Source of the DNA: Austropuccinia psidii
Taxonomy: Eukaryota; Basidiomycota; Pucciniomycetes; Pucciniales; Sphaerophragmiaceae
Assembly: GCA_023105745.1 (NCBI GenBank)
Contig: JALGQZ010000009.1
Location: 16,168,564 to 16,232,563, forward strand
Length of the DNA: 64,000 bases
Direction: 5' to 3'
The position numbers and the translations under genes were made by a program. A model generated the notes under the pieces. It searched no databases, was not told the origin of the DNA, and was given only the letters and a program-made list of their open reading frames with translations. Below, piece by piece: positions 46,199 to 57,745 of the stretch; within the stretch, counting starts at the first letter, position 1; every line of letters starts with the position of its first letter.

Positions 46199-47623
46199 TT
46201 TATCACTTTTTGGAGATATGGATAACTCTTGGGTCTTCTGGGTTAAATTGATTATGGTATTGTCTCTTTTTGCATTTTGATTCTTCTTTCCTGGGGTATT
46301 TCTGACCAATTTTGCCATATTGCATAAATCCATTCCTCTAGGTGGACCAGTTTGCCATCCAAGTGCTTGAGGTTTGCATATTGGCATGCATAATCTTCTT
46401 CCATCAGGTTCTTGGTAGCTTAGTATTTCACCTTGTTTGTGGGAGAATTCTAGTCTGATATTGTTGTCTGCCAAGAAAGGTCTTCCAAGTACTGTATGAA
46501 CAGATCCTTTTGCAATAAAAAAGTGAATCAGAGTTTCTTCACCTGAAGCCAAAATGATTGGAGTAAATTCTGATAGTGCAACCAATGAAGTGGTATGTCC
46601 TCCAATACCTCTGAGGTTCATGTTAAGATTTCTTGTTGTGAGTGAGGCTTTGATTGCTATTTCTTCTGGTATAATGTTGAGTTCTGCCCCAGTGTCCACT
46701 AATGCTCTGATAGGATATTCTTCCTTTCCAATAAAGATTTCCATAAATCCCAAAGGACAGGCATAATGAATCTTGGGCTTTGGTATTTCTTTGAATCCAA
46801 ATGTTAATAGTCTTTCTTGAAGATCCATTGAGCTGAGTGATTTAATTTTTTCCTTGTCTTTTTCTGATAATTCTTGTAATTTATGAACAAAATTGGGTGA
46901 CATCCTCAAGATTTCTTCAATGGTGAGGTTGATCTTTTGTTGCATGATTTTCTTAATAATTTTGTCAATATCTAGTTTGCTTTCAACTTGTTTCTTTTGA
47001 GGTTTGATGACTTTCTTCTCTTTTGGAATGTCTTCATCTTCATTCTTATTGGCAATATTTTCAATTCCCTCCTCAGATTGGTCTGGTTTTGGAATATTTG
47101 AATTTTGGAATTTGGTGGGAATTATTACTCTTTCTTCCTCTTTTTCTTCTTCAATGTAAGTTCCTGGAAGAGCTGTTTTCTTCTTTGGCTCTTGATTTTG
47201 GGATTGTCTTTCCATTCTTTGCTTGGTGTGCCTTAGTCCAATGTGTGATTCAAAAGGATCATTGGCTGAGGAAATGGTAGGTGGTTTCCAATTCGACCAA
47301 TCTTCAACATGAGCAATGGAGGTTGTTTTGTCATCTGATTTCTTTTCACTGGGCTTAACCTCCTCTTCTGGTTTTGGTTTGACGGTAGTTTTTTCCATAA
47401 ATTTCTTGTTGAGTTCTGCTTGTTCCTTTGCAAAAGCTCTGACTATGTTTTTGACACTTTCATTCCCTTCCATAGGTACTCTCTGATAGTTGGGGAAGAG
47501 GTAAGATGTTCCTTGTGTTCTGACAATTCTTCTGTCCAAATCTTCAACAAGGTGAGTGCATCTAGTTGCTGAATGGCCTTCTTCCTTGCAGTAAGGACAC
47601 TTCAATGGTGGTCTTGGAGCCAT
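46157..47623 (-). CDS. Nucleocapsid-protease part of element D (488-aa frame)
   Basis: The first visible ATG is at 47623, but the frame is open about 70 bases further upstream, where it would join gag. It encodes a zinc knuckle, CPYCKEEGHSATRC, at residues 9-22, a charged linker, and an aspartic protease with VDTGA near 310, which would cleave the polyprotein. It ends at 46157, overlapping accessory gene 1. There is no RT here, unlike in A, B and C, where protease and RT are in one frame. Confidence 0.8.
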   Translation of the reverse strand: MAPRPPLKCPYCKEEGHSATRCTHLVEDLDRRIVRTQGTSYLFPNYQRVPMEGNESVKNIVRAFAKEQAELNKKFMEKTTVKPKPEEEVKPSEKKSDDKTTSIAHVEDWSNWKPPTISSANDPFESHIGLRHTKQRMERQSQNQEPKKKTALPGTYIEEEKEEERVIIPTKFQNSNIPKPDQSEEGIENIANKNEDEDIPKEKKVIKPQKKQVESKLDIDKIIKKIMQQKINLTIEEILRMSPNFVHKLQELSEKDKEKIKSLSSMDLQERLLTFGFKEIPKPKIHYACPLGFMEIFIGKEEYPIRALVDTGAELNIIPEEIAIKASLTTRNLNMNLRGIGGHTTSLVALSEFTPIILASGEETLIHFFIAKGSVHTVLGRPFLADNNIRLEFSHKQGEILSYQEPDGRRLCMPICKPQALGWQTGPPRGMDLCNMAKLVRNTPGKKNQNAKRDNTIINLTQKTQELSISPKSDKFGQDLQIPNGQTT

Positions 47624-49130
47624 TTGAGCTGGTATGTATGGTTGGTAACTGGATGAAAATGGTGGTAAAGGATTCCTTGGCCTGAATGGTTGATTCTGAA
47701 AGTGTTTTGAGTTGATTTAACACTTCTTTAACAGATTCTTTTCCCTTATTTCTTGGTTGAGGCTCTGGTTGTGGAGGATTTTTGATCTTTTGGGTGAGTT
47801 CTTTTACTTGTTTTAAAACTTCTTCCCAGATTTCATCCTCAAATCTTGTTTTCTTTTCTGGAGGTTTTGGCGTAGAAAATTCTTTTTGTTGAATCCGTAC
47901 CTTGGCCTCCAAGTCTTGTTCAATGTATAATTTCAAAATATCCAATCTTGGTATGATGTGACCTCCATCCAAGGCTTGAACCATAGCTCTGTCTTTGATC
48001 ATTTCTTTTTAAATTGATTCTTGAACACTAGTGGAAAGGCTGGCCAATATTTCCTGGTTATGATTGATATCACCTTGGATATATTGGTATCTTTTGAGGT
48101 AAGTGATGATTGCTTCATATTCCCCAATGAATTTTCTGTATTGAGTCATGTTTCTTATTCCACCTTCTTGTTGAGCTTTTGTGAATAAATCAGTGATTGA
48201 GGATAATCTGTATCTTCTTTCAGGTGAGACTGTTCCCCATCTTCTTTTCATATCCACTTTTAATTGATCCCAATCAGCTGTTTCATATCCTGGCATTCCT
48301 TCAATATGATAACTGATTTCTTCATCTTTTGTCCAAAATGCTATTTGTCTTGCAATGTCTCTACCACTTGCTCCTTCAATTTCTGCAATATTTTCAACTT
48401 TCTTGATGAATCTTTCAACATCCTTTCCATCAAACCACAAGTTATAGTCCTTGGCTCTGATTTTCACTATGGGAGTAGTGTTTCTTGGAATTTCTTGATG
48501 TAATGGAGTTGGCATTTGGGAAGAAATGTTGACTCTTGGTAAGGTACTTTGTCTTTGTTCTGTATAAGGTGTTGATGTGGCCATGGGTCTAGGATAAGGT
48601 GAAGGTGATCCATGCTGCCTGAATGATCTTGGAAGGGTGGTCTGTTCCTCAAGAGGACTATTCTGTGGAGTATAACTTGATGATTTATTTTTCCCTTCTT
48701 TTTTGATTAGTGCTAGTAATTCTGCTTGCATTTCTAGCATCTTCTGCTGAAGTCTCTCTGTTGAAGACTTTTCTTCCTGTCCTTCAACAGTTTCTTCATT
48801 GAAGTTTTCTTCCTGTATTTCTTCAATACTGGCTGGTAATTTTGATGATGAAGGTTTATCCATTTTTGGTTGTTTTATTTCCTCCTTTGATTTTGGTGTT
48901 GAGTTATTGATTTTATTTCTTTCAAGGAGATCAAGGAAGAATTTCTCCACAACCTTCAAGTCCCTTTTATTGGTTCTTGGTGTTGCAATTGGGAAATTGG
49001 AATATTTATTTGATTCCTCCCCTAGTTCTGTTTCTTGTTTGGGTGGATAATAGTAATGATTAGAGTGAGTTGATGATTCAGATTTTGGAGATGATGATTT
49101 TGGCTGATTTTGATTATTTGAATCCAGCTT
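47562..49130 (-). pseudogene. gag: gag (matrix/capsid) of element D, one nonsense codon and one frameshift
   Basis: The frame is open from about 49130 without an ATG before the capsid. The part 48009-48959 contains a Gypsy-type capsid (WFDGKDVERFI, then a WGTVSPERRYRL block). A TAA at 48009-48011 interrupts it. The same frame resumes at 48002. Near 47690 the reading must shift to enter the nucleocapsid-protease frame. Nothing resembles the gag of A or B. Confidence 0.8.
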
Positions 49131-49213
49131 TTGTTATAAAAAAGTATTCTTGGAGTAGTTAATAATTTTGTAATTGATTTTAATTGATTTTTTATTGAAG
49201 TTGAGGTTGTCTG

Positions 49214-49230
49214 CCACTGTTGGGACACCA
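49214..49230 (-). other. Primer binding site of element D
   Basis: Two bases inside the 5' LTR the minus strand reads TGGTGTCCCAACAGTGG, which would pair with a tRNA 3' end GGGACACCA. The tRNA is not identified. Confidence 0.6.
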
Positions 49231-49232
49231 GA

Positions 49233-51218
49233 TGCGGGAACTCCTCTTGTGTGGGATTAAAATGAGGCAGTACATGGAGGGGGAAATCACAGGTAACTAG
49301 TTTTGAATTGCTAATAACTCCTGTAACCAAGGGTGGCAAGGGTGTATTGCCTGCCCCTCCTAAAATACTGAACAAAATCTTCCTTGGAGCTCACAAACCA
49401 AAATAAAATTAGTAAGTGGCTTTACAACTTCAGAAGACAAAATTCAGCAGTCTCAGATCAGACCTATTCAATAAATAATATAGAAAAATAATGTCAGTTA
49501 TTTTGGTTAAATTTGAGATTTTAATGAAATACTTGTCTGTTTAATTTGAATATTTTTGGTTAAATTGAGGTGAGTTGTTTCTTCTTAGTGATAATTCCTT
49601 GGTAGGATGGGTTATTTAAGGTTTTCTGGAAAATTTGATTGGTGTTGATAAAGGCAATTTTGTTAAGGTATAGCTATAATAGAGTAAAATAATTTTTAAA
49701 GGTTTGTTATTATTTTATTTAAGAGTGGTTAATAATAAGATAAAATTGTATTTGTTAAATTTAAGAGGTAAGGTTCTTTGATATTGTATTTTTTTTAAAG
49801 GGGTAAGTAATTTTAAGATCTTGATAAATGGTGTTAACTTCACTGGATAAAATATTTTAATAGAGTAGTAACCCTAATCCTGGGTACTGGATAATTTTTT
49901 ATTTTCTTTTTTTTAATAATAATAAGATTCCACTGAGCTTAGCTACTGGGTAATCTTCAACACTATACTTCCACTGAGCTTAGCTACTGGGCAAGTAAAT
50001 TTACTATAATATACTGGACTACCTCCCAGGTGAGGGATGAATTATTCCTATGCTTGCAATGTGCAGGGGATATATTTCTCATGGGATATATTTTGAAATT
50101 TGGGGGGAGAGAGCCCCTCTATTTATACCTTTTGGGAGCCTAGAGGGCCCTCCATGGGAGTTGTCTTTTTCCACTTTAATTCCTCTTCATTCCATCATGT
50201 GACTTTGTTTTTGGTGAGGACTTTTCTTGCATGGGTAAGGTGATTTAAAATTTGGTGATAATTGTTCTCTGCACAGCCTCCATTCATCACATGATTATCT
50301 TTTGGTGAACTAATTATGATGTGATATTCTTGAATTTTCCTTGCATACATGAGGTGATTCAATTTTGGCTGGGGATTTCTTTTGTGCACAGCCTCTTTCT
50401 TGTCACATGATATTCTTCTGGTGGATGCAGTATCACATTATGACCTTGTAATTCCTTTGCATATGTCCTATTTTAGGTTTGGTAGAAGTGGCTGTGTAAT
50501 TTATGCAGGTGTCATGGTTGTTTTTCTTCTTTTTGAACTTTAAAATGAATTCAGGTGATAATTTCTTGCACTGGTGAATTTACTGTTATGTATGAGATGA
50601 TGTGATTTTTGAGTTTGACACATGCTGTGCATATTCATGTGGTTGAGATTTAATTAAAATTGTGTACTGCATGCAACCTGTTGTAACTTGCTTTGGTCTG
50701 CATGAGGTGATGAGTGGCGTAAATAAATCTGATTCTGTTTTAAGGTTTCAAGTGGGGTTACTGTGGATATAAAATAAGGTACTCCTGTGGCTGTGTTGTA
50801 ATTGACTTGCAGGAATTCCATGGGGTTTGGCTTTGCATCATATGACTTTGAATGCAAGTTGGCTGTGTAACTAATGCATGTGTCATTTTCTTCATGCATG
50901 AGTCCTATGGCTGTAAGGGGGTGTAAAGCTGGGTGGGGTGTGTAATTTAAAGGGTGGTACCTTATTTGTTGTAACTAGTGTACTATATGTAACTTGATTT
51001 TTTACATATGCATAATGAAATTGAATAATTTATTTAAACACATACACTGCCCTTTGGTGCCTGTGCCATGGTTTTATGAGTTAAATCCAGCTTCTTGCTG
51101 TAAAATTGACCTTTTGGTGTAAAATTTGAGTGTAAGTCTGCCTGTAGGCTGGATTTACTGCTGTTATGGGGTACTATGAGCTTGAGCCTGGTGAAAAAAA
51201 ATGGTATGGAATAACACA
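49233..51218 (-). repeat. 5' LTR of element D (1986 bp)
   Basis: Nearly identical to 31676-33679; visible differences are a few substitutions and short indels (for example a missing 18-base block near 50085). It starts TGCGGGAAC (TGTGGGAAC in the partner) and ends AACACA. Confidence 0.92.
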
Positions 51219-51222
51219 ACAT

Positions 51223-53614
51223 GTATGCTTAGTTCTGTGATAAATTATACCATCCAGTAAGAGGAATCTTCCTTCATTATCTGATTTTCTCCATATCTCA
51301 TCTAAGGAATGTATCAAAGAATTGTGTTTACAGTCCTTAGTAAGTAAGTGGCATAAAACGCTACAATTTTTATCCTGAGTATAACTGTTTCTTACCTCCT
51401 CAAAGAAAGTGGTGTTCAAGTCTGTAACACTTATTCCTTCTATTGGGATCTGTGGGGAAGCTTTGTCTGGAACATAAGCAGGATTACCAATATTATTTGG
51501 TAATGGCCATCTGCTCAGTCCATATGCCTTTTTATGAATATTCCCATCTTTATGAACAATGGTCATATTGCCCCTATATTCTTGTATGGCTATTTGCCAT
51601 CTGAGCATATGCCTGTTAGGAGTCTTCAAAAAAAGACATCCTTCCAGAAAGTCATTTAGCTTCTCCAAGGCCCAGACAATGAATAAGGACTCCATTTGAC
51701 TGGCTCCATATCTGGCTTCAGTTGGTTTGATTTGCCTGGATATGCAGTATATGGGTCTTTCCACAGGTTTATCATTGATAATCAGGAATTGATGAAGTGA
51801 AGCACCAATCCCATCTCCTGATGCATCAATATAAAGCTTAAAACGCAGCTTCAAGCCTGGAATCAGTAAGAGTGGAGCAGTGGTCAAGGCTTGTCTCAAA
51901 GATTACAAGGCCTTGAATCTGTCAACAGTCATTTCAAATACTGTATCTTTGTCACATAATTTATAAAGAGGTCTTGCTATGGATGCAAAATCTTTAATAT
52001 TTTGCCTGTAATATCCTGCAAACCCCAAAAATGTATGAATTTCTTTCTTGTTTCGAGGCATGGGTTTCAGCAATACTGCTGAAACCTTGATTTTGTCAAT
52101 TCCAAGGGATAAAACAGATACTACATGTCCCAGTGCTTTAAGTTCTTTAAATTTAAAATGGCATTTCTTTAAAGAAACTTTCATGTTGGCAGATTAGATT
52201 TTTTTCAAAACTCTGGAGAATCTGTACATATGTTCTTCCCAAGTCTTGGAACAGACAATAATGTCATCAATGTAAAAGATTAACCATCCTTCTGAAATTT
52301 CTTCAGGGAAGATTTCTTTCATCATTCTTTGGAAGTGTGAAGGTGCATTCTTCATACCAAAAGGCATCCTCAAATATTTATATACTCCACAATGAACAAT
52401 GATCCTCAAGTATTTTCTTGCCCTTGGTGTCACTACATTATGATGAAATCCTTTAAGGGAATCCATAGTGGTTATATACACTGCTTGAGATATATGGGTA
52501 AGGGCAATTTGGATTTTTGGTATTGGGTACCTGTCTGGATCAGTGTGAGTGTTCAGAGCTCTAAAGTCCCCAACCATTCTAGATTTTCTATTATGCCATG
52601 CCACTATGACTGGTGTAGTTATTTCTAATTCCTCATTATGGCAAACCTTTCTCATCACACCAAGGTCTAGAAGTTCTTTAATATAAATTTCTAGAGCTTC
52701 TCTTGACTTAAGACTTGCTGGATATGCAGGTCTTCTTGAAAGTGGTGGATAAGGTCTCTCAAGATTAAGGATGATGTCAACTTCATGACCAATAATTGCC
52801 CCCAAAGGTCCTTTTTTGATGCAAATGCTTCTCTGTGGTCATATAAAAGGGCAGAAATTTAATTTTCCTGACTATCAGTCAGATGCAGGCTTATTTCAGA
52901 TCCATTTAACTGTTCAGATTTGAATCTTTGCAACTCTAAGTTGACTTGTGCTACTTTATTTACTGTAATTTGTCTCTTAAATGGTAAAAAGGCAAATTTC
53001 TGATGCTTATTGTCTCCAATAATAAAGTATATGTCTTTGTTGTTATGCAAATCTATCCCATACATAATTAAATAGTCATTTTCCAATATAAAATGGGTAC
53101 TAGAGCAGTTTTCCATAACAACAAATTCAACAGTGAATGTTAAATTTCCATTAATATGTGGAAATATGACATTGGTATTAAAGATTATCAATGTTTTCAT
53201 TAGATTACTTGCACTATTGAATTTTATACCATCAATTGGTAACAATTGGTCTTAAACATTTGGTACACCAGTTTCAAGAAAAAATTTTCCAACACAAGAG
53301 CAGAAGGCTCCTGGGTCAAGAAAATGTTTGGTGGGCTTGTTGTCAATCACCACTTCTGTTATACAGGAGCTACCAGCTGTATAACCTTTCCCTCTGTTTG
53401 GTTTGGTTTTCATAAGTTGTGCATCTTGAACTTTTGATAAATCAAGTTGACCATTGCTCAATTGTGCCAAGTGGGAATAAGATTCCATGATGTCAAAAGT
53501 GGAATTAATATTTTCTATATCTTTTGGAGATTCAGAAAATATGGATGACTTATCATCCAAATTGTCTTCAATTATGTCATCTTTTTCAACATAAGGTTCC
53601 TTTTCAATATCCAT
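51223..53614 (-). pseudogene. pol: Protease, RT and RNase H part of element C pol
   Basis: In order: protease region with DPGA replacing DSGA/DTGA (ORF 53252-53614), a nonsense codon near 53250, a frameshift between 52859 and 52805, RT with intact YIDD (52194-52805), TAA at 52194, connection domain, a nonsense codon at 51900-51902, and RNase H. RNase H lacks about 45 bases around its third catalytic aspartate, and the last aspartate (ADGLSRW in relatives) is Y. The gene is cut at 51218/31676 by D and resumes at 31671. Confidence 0.85.
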
Positions 53615-53682
53615 TTCATTGATTTCCCCCCTGATCTAGTTGAAGGCATATTTTATGATTAAAAAGGCTTAAAATAGTATTT

Positions 53683-53919
53683 TTAAGTCAAAAACCTACT
53701 ATTGGCCAAATTCTTAGCTTTCTGAAGGGTATTACTTATATCCAAGTTAATCAATTCAGAAGATAATGGTTCAGGTTGGTTATTTTGAGTCACAATAACA
53801 GTACTATTATGGTCTGAATTAACAGTACTGGCAGGAAAAATGCTGGTGACTGTTGAGGCTGTTTCAATGTTTTCTTGTCTTACCACATTTTCAGACACTA
53901 AAATCAATGAAAAAGCCAA
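53683..53919 (-). pseudogene. Possible gag remnant of element C
   Basis: A 78-codon frame rich in S, T, N and V between the PBS and the protease. No capsid or CCHC motif. Full-length gag in B takes about 2 kb, so an internal deletion is implied. Confidence 0.3.
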
Positions 53920-54102
53920 TTAATTAAGTAGTAAAAAGGTTATTTCAAAAAAAGAAATAAAAATATAAGCCTCACTTATAACATGAAAAAATTATTTTTT
54001 ATGGGTTTTTTGAATTATAAGTATTTTTTATATGTTTTTTAAATTTTTCAATATAAAAAAAAAATTTATGAAAAGTGAGAAAAATATGTCACAGGTAAAA
54101 TA

Positions 54103-54119
54103 TCAAGGCTGGCCCCCCA
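54103..54119 (-). other. Primer binding site of element C
   Basis: Two bases inside the 5' LTR the minus strand reads TGGGGGGCCAGCCTTGA. It starts like the PBS of B, so the two lineages may use related tRNAs. Confidence 0.6.
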
Positions 54120-54121
54120 AA

Positions 54122-55946
54122 TGTAAGGTGTGGATATGAAACTTTGATCAAAAATCAAGTACTTTTCCTGTCCTCAAAATTTGTATAAGGTAAAAATCAA
54201 TTAAAAATAGTAAGAAATATTATTCTTAAGAGAAAACACGCAAATTTTATTGTTTATAACTTTATTAGTATAAAAAAATAATATTATAAAGATTTATTGT
54301 TTTACCAACAATAAACATTTATCCAAAAGTACTCTACAAGAGATATTTAAGGCTACAAAAGAAATTTCTTCAAGAGAAATTTCAATTGGAATTAATTGAG
54401 AAAAGAACTGCAAGTAATAATTAAAGAACAAAGTCTTTAAAAAGAATATTAAAGAGAAAACATGCCCAAAAGTGATCAGAGTTAATTTGGAAACAAAGTG
54501 CCAAAGTTAACAGTGATGAAAGATGCTTTAATTCACTTTTGGGGTGGTTAAGGGGTAAAAATAATTATAAGAGTTACAAAAAATGATTATAATGATTTTT
54601 TCAAGTTTTTAAAAGGTTTAAAATGATTTAAAAAAGGTGGTTGGAATATTTTATTAATTGGTTTAACAGTGTATAAACTAATTAGAAAAGGAAAAGATTG
54701 TAACATGAAGAGAAAAGTGGGGCAAAGAAGACATTCTTTTATAGCCATAAATTTTCTTACTCCAAAAGTAAGATTTACTCTTTTCAGTCGTGAAAGACAG
54801 TTCGACCACAGAAAAGCCAATTATTGTATCATTGAACCCTGGTTTAGACCAAAAAAGGGCTGGTTTAAGCCATTTTTAGCCATTTTAGACCCTTAAATCA
54901 GCCATTATGATGGCAATACCTGGTGTAGAGCCTTCAAATCACGTCAGAATGTGTGTAAGAGGCGTAGAAACTAGTTAAAACTGTTTTTACTAACATTGTT
55001 ATAACTTAAGGGTAGCTTTACCCTCTTGGCAACAGTTAAAACTGCCCTGGTTGGTATCAAAACCTCATCATCAATTGAGTCACAGACCCTGTGACTCAAT
55101 TCAAGGCTAAAAGTGATGAAAATTTGTGTGAATTTTGACATCTCACGCCTGTCAGCAGGGAATTTGGGGGTCCGGCTCCCCATTAGAGCTAGAGTTCCTT
55201 TCCCCCCTCCATTTTAATCTTTCCAATTTATTTTTTCCTTTAACTCCTCATCAAGTAGTATACTTGGAATTTAAATATGTAATTCAATTGAATTGTACAG
55301 TAGAATACAGTAATAATTGATACCTCATATGTAAATCAAAGTTCACTTATGTAATACATGCGCACATTTTGACATTTCAATTGAATTCAATTGAAAATAC
55401 TTCAATTCCCCATAACTTCTAAACTAAACACAACACCTCAGTTTCAACACAAAAATTGATGGTTAGCACCACATGTGGTGTTAATTAAATTAAAGTTTTG
55501 AGGATTTTCAATTTTTGTATTGAAAATACTGAAAACTTAATTTAAGCTTATTTAGAGTTGAGTTACAAAAATTTCACTCAGAGGTGACCCCAGCTAATTT
55601 TTTATAAGGAATCAAATGGTGAGATAAATTTTATATGTTTATTTATTGGATAAAAAGTTATAATTTATTGTAAATATATTTCTACAAAAAATATTTTAAT
55701 TTCATAATTTTTATTAAAAATTCATTTTTACTTAATTTTTACAGCTAAAAATGAATTTTCACAATTTTAAATTTTATTGTAATTTTATTTTTAAATTATA
55801 ATTAAATTTTGATTTTTAAATATGAGTTTTTATTCATATTTCAATTTATATCTTTATAATATAAATGAATTTATTTTAGTTATACTTGTATATTAATTTA
55901 TCATTTGTGGTCTTTTGGGTATATAAAAATACCTCTAAGGCTCACA
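54122..55946 (-). repeat. 5' LTR of element C (1825 bp)
   Basis: TGTAAGGTG to AAGGCTCACA, matching 28486-30286 at roughly 90% by eye. The palindrome with two TGACTCA sites is at 55073-55101 and the TATA box at 54736-54743. It interrupts the integrase core of element E. Confidence 0.88.
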
Positions 55947-57745
55947 GTATACCAATCATGAGTGAATCCATCACAATTGTTTAATTCAAGGCCATATGCA
56001 CAAATTCTTCTCACCATGTCTTCTAAGGTTTGTATCATCCTTTCAGCTAGACCACCAGTTTGTGGTTGGTAGGCTGCAGAGAAAGACAATTTAGTGCAAA
56101 ATAATTGGTGAAGATTTGTCCACAGTGCTGAAGTGAATTTGGGATCCCTGTCACTAATTATATTTGTGAATATGCAAGTCCATGACAATACTCTATCCCA
56201 CATTAGAAGAGCTGTATCCATGGCTGTATAATCTTTGTGACATGGTAAAAGGATGACAGTTTTACTGAATCTGTCTACAATCACAAGGCAAGCATTATAG
56301 CTTCTGTCACCTCCTGGTGGTAGGCTAGTTACCAAATCCATATGGACAATTTCCCAAGGTCTGCTGGGTTCTTAGATTTTGATCATATTTCCAAGTCTTT
56401 TGCCTGTGGATTTATTTGCCTTTTGAAATCTGTCACAGGTTTTGAATACTCTGCAACGTCTTTCTGCCACATCTGTCACCATATACAGGTCCTTACTTTT
56501 TCTCTTGTTCTGTATTCAGACAGATGTCCTGAAAAGGGGCTGTCATGGCATTACCTTAGTACAAGATTGATTAATGACCTGTCCACAACTGTCATGACAC
56601 ATGTGTGCTTGGTCCTGTGGTAAATTTTACCATCCAGTGGGTGAAATCTTCCTTGATAATAGGATTTCTTCCATACTGCATCCAAGGCATGTATAAGAGA
56701 GTTTCCTTTACAGTCTTTGTTAAGTAATTGGAATAAGATGCTACAATTCTTATCTTGAGTGTAACTGTTTCTTCCTCCTTCAAAGAAGGCGGTTTTGAAG
56801 TCTGTAGCACTTATTCCTTCTATTGGGATCTGTGGGGAAGCTTCTTCTGGAACATAAGTAGGATTATCAATATCATTTGGTAATGGCCATCTTCTTAGTC
56901 CATCTGCATTTTTATGAATATTCCCATCTTTATGAACAATAGTCATATTACCCCTATACTCTTGTATGGCTATTTGCCATCTGAGAATACATCTGTTGGG
57001 TGGAATCTTCCTTCATCATATGATTTTCTTCATATCTCAACTAAGGAATGTATCAAAGAATTGTGTTTACAGTCCTTGGTAAGTAATTGGAATAAAATGC
57101 TACAATTTTTATCCTGAGTATAACTGTTTCTTACCTCCTCAAAGAAAGTGGTGTTCAAGTCTGTAACACCTATTCCTTCTATTGGGATCTGTGGGGAAGC
57201 TTCTTCTGGCACATAAGCAGGATTATCAATATCATTTTGCAATAGCCATCTGCTTAGTCCATCTGCATTTTTATGAATATTTCCATCTTTATTAACAATA
57301 GTAATATTGCCCCTATACTCTTGTATGGCTATTTGCCATCTGAGCATATGTCTGTTGGGTGTTTTCATGTTTAAAAGTTATTTAACAGTGGTACAATCTG
57401 TTATTACTTCAAAAGCACATCCTTCAAGAAAGTAATTGAGTTTTTCTAAAGCCCAAACAAGGCATAGACACTCAATCTGACTTGCTCCATATCTGGCTGC
57501 AGTTGGTTTTATTTACCTGAATATGAAACATATGGGCCCTTCAACAGATTTATAATTCAAAATTTGGACTTGATGAAGTGCAGAACCAAGCCCATCCCCT
57601 GATGCATTGATGTAAAGTTTAAAGGGAAGTTTAAAGTCTGGCATCAATAAGAGTGGAGCAGTGGTCAAGGCTTGTATTAAATATTCAATGGCTTTTACTT
57701 TATCAACAGTCATTTCAAATACTGTGTATTTGTCACACAACTTAT
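55947..57745 (-). pseudogene. pol: Element E: remnant of a C-related pol with an internal duplication
   Basis: Read on the minus strand from 57745: end of RT and start of RNase H (YINA, where the aspartate of YIDA is lost), RNase H to tether (57030-57368), then again RNase H tail and tether (56551-56998), zinc finger, and integrase core (55901-56341 frame) with SDRDPKF and GLAERMIQ. The frame running into 55946 and below is a chimera with the C LTR. The right edge is cut by the LTR of F, the left edge by the LTR of C. Confidence 0.85.

Larger units (their letters stand above)
31676..51218 (-). mobile_element. Element D: 19.5-kb Ty3/Gypsy retrotransposon with accessory genes and cargo
   Basis: Sense order on the minus strand: 5' LTR (49233-51218), PBS, gag, protease, accessory gene 1, hairpin repeats, accessory gene 2, AT-rich spacer, a CpG-containing segment with a plus-strand gene, a long hairpin array, a pol gene with RT-RNase H-integrase, polypurine tract, 3' LTR (31676-33679). 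The LTRs are nearly identical, so D is younger than C, in which it sits. Its Pol and Gag belong to a lineage distinct from A, B and C, with no chromodomain visible. The size and the roughly 9-kb gap between protease and RT are unusual for this superfamily. Confidence 0.88.
28486..55946 (-). mobile_element. Element C: decayed Ty3/Gypsy chromovirus-type element, split by element D
   Basis: The minus strand has a 5' LTR (54122-55946), PBS (54103-54119), a remnant of gag, protease, RT, RNase H, [element D], integrase with chromodomain, polypurine tract and 3' LTR (28486-30286). Without D it is about 7.9 kb. Only about 0.5 kb lies between the PBS and the protease region, so most of gag is missing. 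The LTRs differ by roughly 10% by eye, so C is old. The flanks, CCTTT on the left and GTATA on the right, do not match. Confidence 0.85.

Noticed and set aside
49022..49375. 117-codon frame across the D LTR, PBS and leader
   Set aside because: It crosses the LTR/PBS boundary and is in a different frame from gag; a chance frame.
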